The notes: generated by a model not told the origin, from the letters alone. A stretch of 64,000 bases of DNA from Chinchilla lanigera (GCF_000276665.1 NW_004955423.1:6880034-6944033); one strand, 5' to 3'. Counted from the stretch's first letter, positions 13,332-25,015 are shown. Numbers and translations are program-made.

Positions 13332-13388
<57 letters not shown>
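13332..13388. repeat. (TC)n microsatellite
   Basis: About 57 bases of nearly pure TC dinucleotide. Confidence 0.95.
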
Positions 13389-15889
13389 GTTGTCAAAGAA
13401 CCTCTTGGTTTGGCTGGGCAGGAAAGAGAGTGCTACAGCCAGAAGCAGCCCAGTTCTGGCTAGTATTCTGGAAGAACCCACAGCCAAGACAACATTATAC
13501 TCAGATAGCTCTTTTATCAAACCTGTCACCAGTGGTTCTAGAAAGTTCCTTCCCTGTGTTTGTTTCTTCAAGTCTCTTAAGCTTCATCTGAGCTGAAGTT
13601 AGGACCAGTCACTAGAAAGGCCAGAAGGCTGGAGCAGCTCAAGCGGTAACTTCCTACCACTCCTGGGGTTAGACAGCTGCTGATACCCAACCTGTCTGTC
13701 TCTCTGTCCTTGTGAACTTCCAGGCCAACAGGAGATGAAGGGAAGAGCTGTTACCTTACATACGGTCTACTTTTTTTTTTTTTAAACCAGAAACCTATCT
13801 CCAAGAAGGCAAAATGGAGAACCTCAAACCCTCACTCCCCAGAAATAGAACCAATCCGTTTCTTTGGTTTACCATAGGCTGCTATTTAAAAAACAACAGC
13901 AACACTACTACCACTCCGGCTGGCTGCCTGCCCAACGCCTGTCTCCCCTCAACCTTTTGTTACCTGACTGGCAGATTCAGGCATGGTGAGAAATCACATC
14001 TCAGAAAGTTTAAAAATCTAATTTGTGTTACTGTTGTTACATGATGGTAACTTCTAGCCACTGAATTGGAACTCATTAACAGGGCAGCATTAAGGAGTCA
14101 CTGCTGCATTTGAAATCCATTTCTAGGGGGAGTCGGAGTGCCGTCAGGGACTTTTCCATGGGGTCATTGAAGTCATTGCTTTCTGCAAACAAAATGTTCT
14201 ATACACCCACCTCCAGATCCTTGCCTGCTTTCTTTTAGGTATTTAACAGAGGATTATATAAGGTCCAATAACTCAATTAATTAAGAGTAAAAAGAAGATG
14301 GTGACTTCATATTTCTTTGGTCAGTGAAAATTTAAAACATTTTCATATCCCTTTTGATTCTCTCTTCTCTTTGTGAAGCTAATAGAAAAACCCTTTCGAA
14401 AAGGTATTTTGTTAGCAGGGGCTATGCCCACGACTCCACGGTATCTTCCCACAGATCACTGCTCACATCATTCAGATGTTGAAAATTTTAAATGAAATCA
14501 ATACTGGCCTATTCACGTCAACAGCACTATCCCTGGCAATGTAAAAATATATAGCGAAATTGCAACCCCAGCGACTTACCCAGCGCTCTTTTCATTACAG
14601 GTCGTCAATTAAATTATTTCTACAATATTGTATCCATCCACAGAATGTTACGCAATATTCATGCACATTACTTCAGCTACACAGAATCCCTGTAAAATAA
14701 ATGAGGGCGGGCAAGAGCCCTAGTAAAATAAGAAGGCATTTACACTAAGTCCGGTTATTTGGCTGCCAAAATCGGCCCTCTGAAGATGCCTTTATTATCA
14801 CTTAAGAAACAGCAATGCCTTCATTCTTGTGGTTCCAAACTATCCCACCCTCCAGGAAGAAATATTCTCAGAGAGGTCTCTTGTAACGGTTCGAGATGCA
14901 TGCTGGGAGGAACTTCACCAGGCACCTGGGAGTCCACCCCTTTTGCCATAGCCCATTCTGGTGGGTTTCGTCTTCGAAGAGGCTGGGTGTGTCCTTCCTT
15001 CCCGGGGTTCAGAGGCAGCAGCTGTGTTGAGAATGGGGAGCCCATTACTAGTCAAGTGCTCTGGTCTTCATTGATGACACCCCAGGAGGTTCTGCAGCTC
15101 CAATTGCCCCCGGCGCTAAGCATAGGAAGCCAGTGGACTGTGCTGAGACCCAGCCCAAATCAGTGATCCAGCCAAGATGCGTCTCGGCAGGAGGATAAAC
15201 TGATTGAATCAATAATTGCAATCACTGCCTATCCCTGATAGGAACCAGGCGGGAGGGTGGGGGAAGGGAAGCCCCAGAAAGAGGCAGAGGCTGGGCCAAG
15301 CCTAGGAAGAAACAAAGAAACTGTGCCGTAAGCAGATGAGAGTCAGAGAGAAGAAAAATTGCCCAAGTTCATAGAGTAAGTGCTCAGGGATTGTCCCCAC
15401 ATGGGAGGGCAGATCAGCAAGCAATCTGCTGTTTGACAAGCTACCTCCTCCTGCAGAACCTTAGGGTCTGGAGAGGGTGACCACAGTGGCCTGAGAAGTG
15501 GCCCACAGTGTCTGCTGCTCCTGGTGACTCTGACCAGGTGCACCCCGACCACCAGCCCCCAAACCCAGGCTGGAAGTGCCACTTGGTAGCCCCTCAGCTG
15601 TGTGGCCATCTCTATAGGTCCATGTCAAGCCACGTGGTATTTTAGGTCTGTTTCCTTAAAGGGACAGCGGAATTAAAAAACACTTCCAACCAAATCCAGG
15701 GACCATCACTGGAAGGCTCTCCAGGCCAGGAGCGCAGTTGTCTCCCCCCACTCACTCTCCCTCTGACTGGCCTGGTCCATTCTGCGGAGGAATCCAGGCA
15801 CAGATGCCCACAGCAGCTGGCGCTGTCTCCTTCAGAAGACTGGCTGTCTTCTGTTGGGTGCTTGCCAGAGAAGAGCTTGTTTAATCCTC
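13389..15889. other. Non-repetitive sequence, possible conserved block near 14450-14760
   Basis: No transposon recognised in 2.5 kb; a T13 run lies near 13771. The part 14450-14760 is AT-rich and complex, with cores such as caattaaattatt (14606) and aatattcatgcacat (14653), resembling a conserved regulatory element. A 135-codon frame (14759-15166, +) has no family resemblance. Confidence 0.3.
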
Positions 15890-16055
15890 TTCAGGACCTC
15901 ATAAGGAATTATTATTAATGTTCCCATTTTATAGATGAGAGAACTGAGGCATGAAAGACTCAAGTAACAGTGCAAGGTCTCCAAGCTGGTTCCTAGAAAT
16001 CTGCGGCTATGCAGCCCAAGTTAGACCTTCTCACAGCCAGTGTATACTACCGCTC
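15890..16055 (-). repeat. MIR SINE
   Basis: Antisense MIR: ttattattaatgttcccatt, ttatagatgagagaactgag, then a gcaaggtctccaagctggt segment and a tgcagcccaagttagacc end. Confidence 0.75.
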
Positions 16056-16585
16056 CCCTCCTCTGCTCCTTAATGGAGCAAGGCAGGAATTAAGCTTCTT
16101 CTTTTGCAATTAGCCTACAACCCCAGAGACTAAGCTAAGTTTACTCCAGGAACAATAAGCAAATGGCAGGGACATCTCTTCTCATCACCTGTCTTCCACG
16201 ACTTCCGTTCCCTATGCTTTGCTCAGGGCTTTCACTGTCATCTGAGTCCAGATGCTGACACGGTGATTCATTCATCCTCTCCCCACTCACCACCCACACC
16301 TGGATCCCAGGTCAAAAGATGCTAATGCTAGGTCCAGACACTTCCGGGACTTATCCTCTGCCGCAAGGCTGCCAAACAAGGCAGGTTAAGGGGTGCTGGG
16401 ATCAGGTACAGGGCTCTGATAGTTTATTCCATAGTCTATTCTCTTAGAACACTTTGGGAGGGAGTGTTCTTAATCCAAAATCATAGGTCAGAATCTCAGG
16501 GCTTTGGGGCAGATCATCATAAGGAGACTTGGGAGACAAACAAGCCCGCTACATCTGCCCTGACCCCAATCTCTGACAGAGAGAA
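16056..16585. other. Non-coding sequence, nothing recognised
   Basis: No repeat or credible frame identified. Confidence 0.45.
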
Positions 16586-16899
16586 TGTTAGTCTGTACAG
16601 GCTACTGCTGAAAAATATCACAACTGGGGGCTTATAAACAACAGAATTTTTTTTCTTACAGTTCTGGAAGCTGTAAAGTTCAAAATCAAGGCACCTCAAC
16701 CAGCGGTGAGGACCCATTTCTAGCTGGAAAGAACAAGGCAGCTCTTGGGGACCTCTTGTACAAGGACACCAATCCATGCCTGACGGCTTTACCTTTATGG
16801 CCGAACCACCTCCCGCCATCCCATCTCCTAGCCCGTCACACTGGGGACTAGATTCTGACAGGTACATTTTGGGGAGATGCATACCTTCATATCATAGCA
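16586..16899 (-). mobile_element. Solitary LTR of ERVL-MaLR type (antisense)
   Basis: Begins tgttagtctgtacaggctac and continues with ggggcttataaacaacagaa and ttacagttctggaagctg, ending catagca. This is the antisense reading of the MaLR (MST/MLT1-like) LTRs common in mammals. Begins with TG and ends with CA as an LTR should. No internal retroviral sequence is attached. Subfamily not determined. Confidence 0.7.
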
Positions 16900-17189
16900 A
16901 AGGGTTGCTTCAATCACTCCTAGGATTCACAGGACCCCACTGAGGGGTTCCTCAGCACGTGTTGCTACAATGAATTACACAGAGAAAGAAAAGCTTCAAG
17001 CAGGAAAGCCGTCAGTGGTTTCAGCAGTGAATAGAGCACAAGAAACAAAGCAGAAGGTGGCTCCACTATTTCTAAATCGCCATAGTGGGACACCACCAGC
17101 CTTCTTGTGAGACCTACTTGGAGCGTTATGCACAATTAAAGGAGCCCACGATTCTAACACATTGTTTTGCAGGTCCATCCACCAAATGT
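16900..17189. other. Non-coding sequence, nothing recognised
   Basis: No repeat recognised. Confidence 0.4.
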
Positions 17190-17400
17190 TTTCAAAAGCT
17201 TGAATGTGTAAGGTCCTGGTCTTGCACCTGGAGACATGCAGATGAATACGACACAGACTCTGACCCTAAGAACCTCAGAGTCTAGTGGGAGAGACAGAGG
17301 CACACAGATGTAACCAAGACACAAAGCAAGCAGTGATTACTGCTAAATAGAGATCCTGATCCAGAGGGCTGTGGAGGCACGAGGTTATACTGATTATACT
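17190..17400 (+). repeat. Ancient interspersed repeat, family uncertain
   Basis: The run of phrases gcagatgaatacgacacag, cctcagagtctagtgggaga and gacagaggcacacagatg matches a widespread old mammalian repeat (atgaataagacac...cagtctagtgggggagacag). I cannot name the family with certainty. Confidence 0.45.
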
Positions 17401-17829
17401 GTCCGTGGAAGAAGCATACAGAGGGAAGGGCCTTAATGGAGCTTTGACAGTAAGAAATGTAAGAGCCTTGCTATGCTTTGACACTTACCATAGCTTCTAT
17501 CTAGCTTTTGACCAGCAACACACCAGAAAATCATCATGGCACTGCACAGGGGTGCTAAGCAACAGCACAAAACAGAGCCAAGCCCAAGACTGCCTGCCTG
17601 TCAACACCAGAAACTTCCACAGCCCAGAGAATGGAGACAGCGAAGCCCCGTAGATGGAAAATGCATGGTGGGTTTGGAGAACAGTGGAGCGAATTTGCTG
17701 GGACTGAAGGATCCTGGGCGAGGCTTGGGATGGGGCAGGGAGACGGGGGACATGGGGAGCGGAGGACAGTGACAGGTGGAGAATGAACAGGGGCTCAGCG
17801 GCCCAGTGCGTGGGCATATGTCCACCCTC
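17401..17829. other. Non-coding sequence, nothing recognised
   Basis: Four overlapping short frames on both strands, none with a recognisable product. Confidence 0.4.
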
Positions 17830-17985
17830 GCCAGCTGTGGAACCTCAAGTAGATTGCGTGACTGCTCTATACCTCAGTTTCCTCATCTATAAAAGAGGAT
17901 AGAAATAGCACCTCCTTCACAGAGTTATTGTGGGAATTAATGTGCTAAATAAATGATAACTATAGGTTATCATAGAACAATGCTG
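17830..17985 (+). repeat. MIR SINE
   Basis: Sense MIR: tacctcagtttcctcatcta, taaaagaggatagaaatagc, ttattgtgggaattaatgtg, and an aataaatgataac 3' part. It abuts the duplicated block at 17986. Confidence 0.8.
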
Positions 17986-18183
17986 CCATGTGTGTTTATT
18001 ATCATTATTAAAAGGCGTAGTGCAGACGCTGGCTTCCAGCATGATTTTGGAGGGGGGATGCGTTAGCTGAAGCCACTTAGCAGCCGTATGACCTTGTGGA
18101 GTTACATCATATTCTGTGCCTCAGTTTCCCCACCTACAAACCAGAACAACAGATTCCAGCCACCTCCTAGGCTCGTAAGACCT
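17986..18183 (+). repeat. Direct repeat copy A (MIR-containing, 198 bp)
   Basis: Begins ccatgtgtgtttatt and ends cgtaagacct. It is about 95% identical to 19117-19315 (ten differences by eye, one an indel). It contains a second MIR core (gaccttgtggagttacatc, ctcagtttccccacctac). This is probably the source copy because its 3' flank continues without a break in another repeat. Confidence 0.9.
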
Positions 18184-18945
18184 CAGTGAGATATTGTTTG
18201 CAGAGATAGGAAGTCTGGCCCTGCACACAAAGCAATTTTCTAAATCATAGTCTCACTTCTAACTCTGAGGGCTTATTGGTTATAGGCTACAGAGTTCCTT
18301 CATGATCACTCGTGCAAGAGTCCTCATGGGAAATTCAAGAGAAAGTTCAGCAAAGAACTGTAAATTCTTAATTGTAGGGGATTAATAAGGCTTTATTATG
18401 GTAAATTTACCTCACACATGATTTAATAGGTCAAAACTACATTTTGTAATTAAAAACCTAAGAAATCATGCACACTGAGGCTTATAACACACACATTTTA
18501 GTCTGAAATAACTAACTCAGGAAGCCATAAAGACAGTGCAGTGTATATAAATCACGGCTTAGGAAGAAGCAAGGTTGTAGGAGGCAGGTAGATCTATTTG
18601 GGGATTTACACCCGGTCCTCCACTATAGCGCCTCAATTAGTTGACATCTGAACTGTTCAACAGGCTCTAATTTACCGATAATGGATCAAAGACGAAAGGA
18701 AAACAATGCACAAAACAGTGGCCTCCCCCACGCTGACCCATTGGCTCCGCTCCGTTACATTACCAGCCTCTTGCCTTCCCACAGTTACTTGAGAGAAGCC
18801 TCCCAAACAGATGCTAACCTCACGTGCTTTCTTTTGAACTGATAGATCTGGCACTGATTTGTATTAGAGCCATGGGTCCTTTTCGCTTAGTGGTAAGAAA
18901 TTCAAAACTGTGGTAAAGTTCTAGAAGATTCTGTAGGTAACACGG
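18184..18945. other. Non-coding sequence, nothing recognised
   Basis: No repeat or credible frame recognised between the two direct-repeat copies apart from the MIR starting near 18946. Confidence 0.45.
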
Positions 18946-19400
18946 AGCATTTTTCAGTCAGAAGACAGTGGGGTTGAGTGGTTAGACAGACAGATGGCCT
19001 GGGATGGAGGCTGACTCCACTGCTAACCGGCTGGGTGGGACAAATTCCCTCAGCTCTTGAGCTAGTTTGCCAAAGTTTCTTCTTTTGTAAAATGAAAAAA
19101 ATAATAATGGTTCCTACCATGTGTGTTTATTGTCATTATTAAAAGACGTAGTGCAGACGCTGGCTTCCAGCATAATTTTGGAGGGGGGATGTGTCAGCTG
19201 AAGCCACTTAGCAGCCGTATGACCTTGTTGAGTTACATCATATTCTGTGCCTCAGTTTCCCCACCTACAAACCAGGAACAACAAATTCCAGCCACCTCAT
19301 AGGCTTGTAAGACCTTTTGTTGCAGTTGTGAGGATTGTATAACATTGTAAAGTACTATGTCTGGCATTCAGTAAGCACTTACTATTTATTACTTGTTACT
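18946..19400 (+). repeat. MIR SINE split by an inserted 199-bp block
   Basis: The left half (18946-19116) has the sense MIR order gtggttagacagacag, tgctaaccggctgggtggg, cttcttttgtaaaatg, ataataatggttcctacc. The right half resumes at about 19316 with tttgttgcagttgtgagg, attgtaaagtactatgtctg and cattcagtaagcacttact. The 199 bases between them are not MIR of this copy but a duplicate of 17986-18183. Confidence 0.7.
19117..19315 (+). repeat. Direct repeat copy B (199 bp), inserted in a MIR
   Basis: Duplicate of 17986-18183 at about 95% identity, same orientation, offset 1131 bases. Both junctions show short shared sequence with the host MIR (cc at the left, acct at the right), suggesting a templated or microhomology-mediated insertion rather than retrotransposition; there is no poly-A tail and no clear target duplication. 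Confidence 0.85.
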
Positions 19401-19667
19401 TTATTATTATTACTTATTTTAGGCAAAATGGTCAGGAAAAAGGGGAGACAGAGAAGAGGAAACCCTCAAAGTCCCATCTCTCTGCTTTGTCCTGAATGAC
19501 AGGGATGTTTTCTCTTCAGAAAAAAAGATGCCTCTCTGAGTTGGGAGACGAGGGATACAATAATTTTAAAACTCAACAAATCTAGTAAGTTTTGGTCTTT
19601 GGCATAAAGGTTGAAATTTTACTTAATGCCATGCCTGACATTTCTCTTCAAAGGAAAGTAAATTGGA

Positions 19668-19719
19668 AAAGTTTGTTTCAAAGTTATTTTTAGAAAGTTT
19701 GTTTCAAAGTTATTTTTAG
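19668..19719. repeat. Perfect 26-bp tandem duplication
   Basis: The unit aaagtttgtttcaaagttat plus ttttag occurs twice, head to tail, without mismatch (19668-19693 and 19694-19719). The absence of mismatch suggests a recent event. Confidence 0.95.
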
Positions 19720-20178
19720 AGAGTTAACTGATTTGAAAGCTTTCCTGGTAAGACATCTCTATAAGTTGAGTTTCCACTAGTTTTAGTTTTAAATCACATT
19801 TAGAAACATGTTTATGAGTATGTGTATTGCACGCACATACACATTTATCTATATTTTTATATCTGGTTTGATGCTGTAGCGTTTACAGCTCTTGGTTCAT
19901 ACACAGTGTCAGTATGTGAACAAGGCAAACTCTCACACTGTAATTGTCCTGGGGTCAGGGTCACAAAGCCCCCATGAGACCCTGTACCATGCTGTTGATT
20001 CAGCCCTGGGATCAGCCATCTCTGGGGGTAAATAAGTGTCCATTTGTTTGACAGGACTTCCAGCTGGGGTGTCATCTAGTGTCACTCAGTGGGACATCGC
20101 TGTCTCCCCCTGTCTCCCAACATCATCCCTGCCTGGTCTTCAAAGGAAGAGCTCCAAATCAGCTCACTCACAGTGGCT

Positions 20179-20224
20179 TTTCATTCATTCATTCATTCAT
20201 TCATTCATTCATTCATTCATTCAT
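20179..20224. repeat. (TCAT)n microsatellite
   Basis: About eleven uninterrupted TCAT units. Overlapping frames across it are only translations of the repeat (FIHS-type). Confidence 0.95.
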
Positions 20225-20939
20225 ATATTTATTCTTATCCTCTGAGTTGGGGTCCTGCCTTGCCCATTGTCCTAGGAAAGGTGTGTCCTCACCGTCTTCA
20301 CTGCTCCCGGCAATGCAAAGCAAGACATGCGAGTTGTCTCCTCAAAGACAGCGCTCCAATGCATCGCCCCCAGCACACTTTGTAACAATTAGAATTTCCA
20401 TTTCAAGAGAAACAGATATATTTTACCTTTTGGGCATTCTTCAAGTGGTTAAGCGAACCTGCCCAAAAGGATCCCAATGCTGGCTCCAGTTTTGCAGTCT
20501 ATCATGCAGGAGTTAATGAAATCAGATTAATTAATAAGCCTGGAGATTCAGAGAGCTAAAACTTGTAAACAGGAAAAGAAGAATTGGGGGCTGCACGTGG
20601 CATTCTGCAGCAGCGTCCTTGCTAAGTAAACAGTGTCCTTATCTGCTTTTCTTCCTGGAGGGTGGGAAATGTTTTCAATAAAGGAATGAGAAGAGAGTCA
20701 TTGTCACTAGAACCATCCAGGAGGAGGTCTGTGTGCATTGAATGCATCTGTTCAAAATTCAGGCTTGAGTACCACACAGGTGTCTCCTCCAGAGGTGACA
20801 GGCGGGCTCCGTCCCACCCCCACCAGCCCGGAGCTCGCCATCCTCCTGGCCTGGAACACTCCTCCGGTTTGGATTGGAATCTGACTACTCTGGCATTCCC
20901 GCAATTATGTTGGTCAAGGCCTGTGTTCTTGACAAAGAA
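20225..20939. other. Non-coding sequence, nothing recognised
   Basis: No repeat identified; the open frames extending out of the microsatellite have no supported product. Confidence 0.4.
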
Positions 20940-21400
20940 AACATTCCTCTAACTCAACCTGAGTAATCCTTAATGAGTCCTTGTATCTTGTGATAAATTT
21001 CATAATTATTCAGCCCCTACCACTAACACCGAAATTCATCAGTCAAAGCAAATTAGCCGAGATTCATTAGAATAAGACATCTAGTAGGCACATGTACTTT
21101 ATTAGGCTCTTACACCAATAGTTTTAATTAGGTACATATTTCACAGCTCTCCAGCTCCTCCAGTGAAGGGCTGCCTTTATCTCTTTTATTTACAGTAACA
21201 AGCTATCAAACACACACCACTATAATTAAACTTGGATATAAAAAAACTTATTTTATTAATGGCAGCATATTCTAGCCTTGGATTTCTGAAACCTGCACTA
21301 GACAGATATTTTTATTAATTAAATAAACGCTATTCAATTAAACTGAGAAAATGGGTGATGTGCGTGAGGGGGCGGCGAGCTGGATTGAAGTGTGAGGTTC
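20940..21400. promoter_or_regulatory. Candidate conserved non-coding element (enhancer-like)
   Basis: A repeat-free, AT-rich, high-complexity block. Homeodomain-type ATTA/TAAT cores are dense: cataattattcag (21001), tttaattaggt (21123), tataattaaac (21220), ttattaattaaataaac (21312) and tcaattaaactg (21334). This density, together with the absence of transposons and of coding potential, is typical of developmental enhancers. Conservation itself is not visible from one genome, so the call is inference. A CTCF-like site lies about 300 bases downstream. Confidence 0.35.
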
Positions 21401-21703
21401 TTCTCTTCCTTCCTGACTGCTGGTTTCCTCTCTCTCACCTTCAGCGGGGGAGAAAAAAATCTCCACATCAGATATTTTAGTGATGAGAAAAGTGATTAAA
21501 ATCCAGAACATTTTTAAATTATTAATAAGGAATTTAAATGATGTTATAAAAAAGGGAAATACAGGAGAAAATGTTACACATTCATGGAATTTTGGTTTAT
21601 GCATAATAAACAGCTGAAAACACTGCTTATAATACTACTCAAATTCAAGCAGCTCTGCCTTCCTGCTTTCATACATGGGTAATAGTGTTAACCAATGACA
21701 AAG

Positions 21704-21718
21704 GGCGCCATCTGCTGG
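21704..21718 (-). promoter_or_regulatory. CTCF-like binding motif
   Basis: On the minus strand the bases read ccagcagatggcgcc, which fits the CTCF core CCASYAGRKGGCRS at every position. CTCF is the vertebrate insulator and loop-anchor protein, and motif orientation influences loop direction. Occupancy cannot be judged from sequence. Confidence 0.65.
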
Positions 21719-22000
21719 TCCTCGGGTTGAACACTTAATTCAGAATCCAGTTGTCAGCAATTGGTTGTCAGAAAAGGAAACGAACAAACAAACCGAGATT
21801 AAATTGTGCCTGCTGATACACTTGTAGGGCTAGACAAGACATAACTCTATACAAAAGACAAGTTTTGAGTTTAATTCTGAAAGCCTCATCCAAGGGCTTC
21901 TAGCAAGACAATGTTGGGATGTTGCTAACTTTCCTGGTTCCTTAGTCATTATGAGTTAAACCCTCTTTGAAGTGTATGCAGGTCAAAGCCAAATAATTTT

Positions 22001-22130
22001 TTGAGACACTGTTTTTTAGTTCAGGCTGGCTTTGAATTCACTATGTAGCCCAGGCTGGCCTAAAAATTGCTGCAATCCTCCTGCCTCTGCCTCTTGAGGG
22101 CTGGGATTACAGGCACGTACCACAACATAG
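22001..22130 (-). mobile_element. B1 SINE (7SL-derived), older copy
   Basis: Antisense B1: ttgagacact, tcaggctggctttgaattca, ctatgtagcccaggctggcc, ggctgggattacaggcacgt. No clear target duplication and several changes near the 7SL core, so older than the neighbouring copy. Confidence 0.85.
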
Positions 22131-22951
22131 TTGGAATGTATGTTTCCACTCCCACCTTGCTCTGAGTTGGGTGTAGCTCTGAAGTGGGAATATAGAATTC
22201 ACTCTAGAGAGCTCTCAGGAGCTGATGTGAAGTCGATCAAATAAAATGTTAGCTGAAAGATTTATATTGATTAGCCAAACTGGTTTACACAAAGCATTGA
22301 ACAAAAATATAGCTGAAATAACTTCTGAATACTGTTGTTTAAAATTCAAGTTCTCAAGAAGACGAAAAAGCTCTTCCTATTATCCCAATTTTTGCAAAGG
22401 GTCTCTGTTCTCTTAAGCCTGTCCCGCTAAGCCAGTCCTTGTGAGGCTACTAGTAACGTGCAAATCGAACATCCGCCTTGCCGGACGCTACAGTCACGTG
22501 ACCCTTCTTGGCCACATTTTGGGAATGAAATAGGAAATTAGATTATTTTATGGATTTCATTATTTTTATTAGAATATTTTCCATAAGTAACAAATACCAG
22601 AGAAAAGTATATATCTATAAGAGCCCTGAGAGGAGGTTACGAACGAAAATGTTAACAGGATTTGAATAGATTCGCACTGCTTCTGCCCTTTCCATGAAGT
22701 AGGCCTCAGAAAGCCTCTGTTCACAGAACTTCAGCGAGTGGGGTGAGGGGGGAGTTGACCCCAGCTGCAGGTTTCTAGAATATAACCCGGCTCACTCTCA
22801 TAGCGTGGAGTACAGGTGTGGGAGTGAAAACAGGATGGGTAATCTCCGCAGTAGGGAAAATCACTCTCCCCTGAAATCCCGTTTCATTTGTTTCCTTGCC
22901 AGTGTCTCCCTCCCCGATTGGCTCTCTGGCATCAGGCTGCGGGTGGCCCGC
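22131..22951. other. Non-coding sequence, nothing recognised
   Basis: No repeat or gene recognised between the two B1 elements. Confidence 0.4.
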
Positions 22952-23134
22952 TGTGTGGCAACTTTTTTGTTTGTTTTGTTTTGAGACAGGGTCTCACTAT
23001 GAAGTTCAGGCTGGTCTTGAACTCACTTTGTAGCCCAGGCTGGCCTTGAACTTGCAACGATACTCCTGTCTCAGTCTCTCCAGTGCTGGGATTACAGGCA
23101 TGTACCACTACTCCCGGCTATGTGTAGCAGCTTT
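22952..23134 (-). mobile_element. B1 SINE (7SL-derived)
   Basis: Antisense B1 body from about 22966 to 23120 with the T-rich (poly-A) end at left, then gagacagggtctcactatg, tagcccaggctggccttgaa and ctgggattacaggcatgtac, ending cccggc. Flanked by an imperfect 14-bp direct repeat (tgtgtggcaacttt at 22952, tgtgtagcagcttt at 23121, two mismatches). Confidence 0.9.
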
Positions 23135-23479
23135 GGCTCTTCCCTGGTCCCTGCCCTCGGGTCTCTGCTTTCTCACCCCACCAGTGCGGACTTAGGATCA
23201 CAGCCCCAGCAATTCTGAGAACCCAGTGCCTCCTCTTTTCTATATGCCTTTCTCTCTCTTCCTCAGCCTCTTTCTGTGTACTAACTCCTTATACCAGCCT
23301 TAATTTTAATTTTCACAGAAGCAAGAGGGTGAAAGAGAGTGCCTGCTCAGGCACTTCAAGAGCAGCCTGCCTCTCTTAAACTCAAAAAATAGACAGAAGT
23401 GAGGTCAGTGGACAACGCTGATATGGGCAAAGTGAGTGGGAGAGAAAGAAGCTGACACACTGGATTTGTGCATGTGCCA

Positions 23480-23690
23480 GGCTCTGGCTTTAGGGCTTTG
23501 CCAATATCTCGCTGTAGCCCTGCAATAATCCTGTACAAATGGGATATTATGTGCTTTGTGTAGATTTGGAGAATAGGCCCCAAAACACGCGTACATTTAT
23601 CCAACATCATACCAGCACTACGAGGCAGAGGTGGACTCCAATGTCAAAGTCCTTGCAAAACTCAGTACTGCTTCTCACATGGAGCCTGCT
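23480..23690 (-). repeat. MIR SINE, degenerate
   Basis: Antisense MIR-like order with ctgcaataatcctgtacaaa, atgggatattat, and an aggtggactccaatgtcaaa end near 23630-23650. Diverged. Confidence 0.45.
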
Positions 23691-24149
23691 TAGAAGCCTG
23701 GAGAGTCCCACTCTGTCCGCCTCCTGGCCTCTCCATTATCTTGGGTGTGACTGAACTCTTTTCTTGTAACATTTGCCTGTCTCCTCCCAGCTCTCTGCCT
23801 GTTCCTCCTGTCTTCTGAGTGGGCTCCTCCTCCCTCAGATGGCCCAAGAACACCGATGTCCCAGAGTTCCAACCTCAGTCTCTGCTCTTCTGCTCTGCAA
23901 ACTCTCCCTGAGATGTCCAGTCCCACCACAATTGCTATAAAGCCCAGGCAGGACCTCCCACACTTTCCAATCCAACTCTGACTTTTCACCCAATCTAATT
24001 CATTTACTCACATTTCTGCTAAGCCTCTCTATTTGGGCATTTTCTTTGTGCTGCAAACTCAGGTCCCTGAGGCCCAAGAGATAGCATCACCCTGCTCCTT
24101 CCTGAGCCCCTAGCCCAGTCACGCACACAGTTCTGGCCATCCTACCTCC

Positions 24150-24330
24150 TCACTGTGTATCAACTCCACATCATTCTCTCTGCCATTGAGGATGCTGTTC
24201 CAATTTGGACCACAGAAATTGCTGTCTCTTGTTACAGCCTCCTAACTAGATTTCTGCCTCCAGATTGTTTTTTAAAATGTAAATCTTTCTGTATCAGTCT
24301 GCACGTCTCAAGATTCTCTTGGTGGCTACT
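24150..24330 (+). repeat. L2 LINE fragment
   Basis: Phrases in L2 order: tgttacagcctcctaactag, atttctgcctccagattgtt, taaaatgtaaatctttctgt. These correspond to the conserved 3' part of L2 (agcctcctaactggtctccctgcc...). Diverged fossil. Confidence 0.55.
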
Positions 24331-24799
24331 GTCAGAAACCAATGTCAAGCTGCTTCACACAAAAGAGAGAACTGATTGGTTCTTGAAACTTTGCAAGTGG
24401 GCCCAGGTGTTCAAAAGATGAAGACAGGCATCCATCTGCCTTCGCTGCTCTGCCACCCTCTGCCTTTGGTGTGGGTTAACTCTCACGGAGGTTCTTGTGA
24501 CAACGTGGCCGCCAGCAGTGTCAGCTGTATTTTCTTGCAGCTTAGCAGCCTCAGCCGAAGAACCTTGTTTCCACGAGTTTTGTTATAACCCCAGCTTGAT
24601 GCTGAGGGGGACCACTTGGCTCACCTCTTACATCTGAGCCTACCCCTGTCCCTAGGGGATGGGACGCATGCCCATTACCCCAGCACCCCTGCACTTCACT
24701 TGGTCTAAATGAACTGAAAAGACAGAGGGAGGATTTCCTATTACTAGAAGAAAGGCGCAAGTACTCTGGACATCCACAAACCATCCCTTTAAAATTTTT
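24331..24799. other. Non-coding sequence, nothing recognised
   Basis: No repeat or gene recognised. Confidence 0.4.
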
Positions 24800-25015
24800 C
24801 AACATTGAGGTAGCTATTACCTAAAAAGCACAAAATAGCAAACATGTGCTATTGTTTCTTAATTGTGATAAATGCATTATACCAGCATAAGCTATAATAA
24901 AGGAAATTGGTCATGGGATTTATGGAAACTCTATTAAATCTCTCCAATAATTCTGTAAATCTAAAACTTCTAAAAAGTTACAGTTTATATTTTAAAAATT
25001 AAAAGGAACATTAGG
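24800..25015 (+). repeat. Possible ancient repeat 3' end
   Basis: The phrases gggatttatggaaactctat, tctgtaaatctaaaacttct and tacagtttatattttaaaaa resemble a frequent 3' end of old mammalian LINE-type or DNA repeats. Family uncertain. Confidence 0.35.

Noticed and set aside
20161..20230. Regular short repeats that might suggest a CRISPR-like array
   Set aside because: It is a simple TCAT microsatellite with no spacers, in a mammalian genome.
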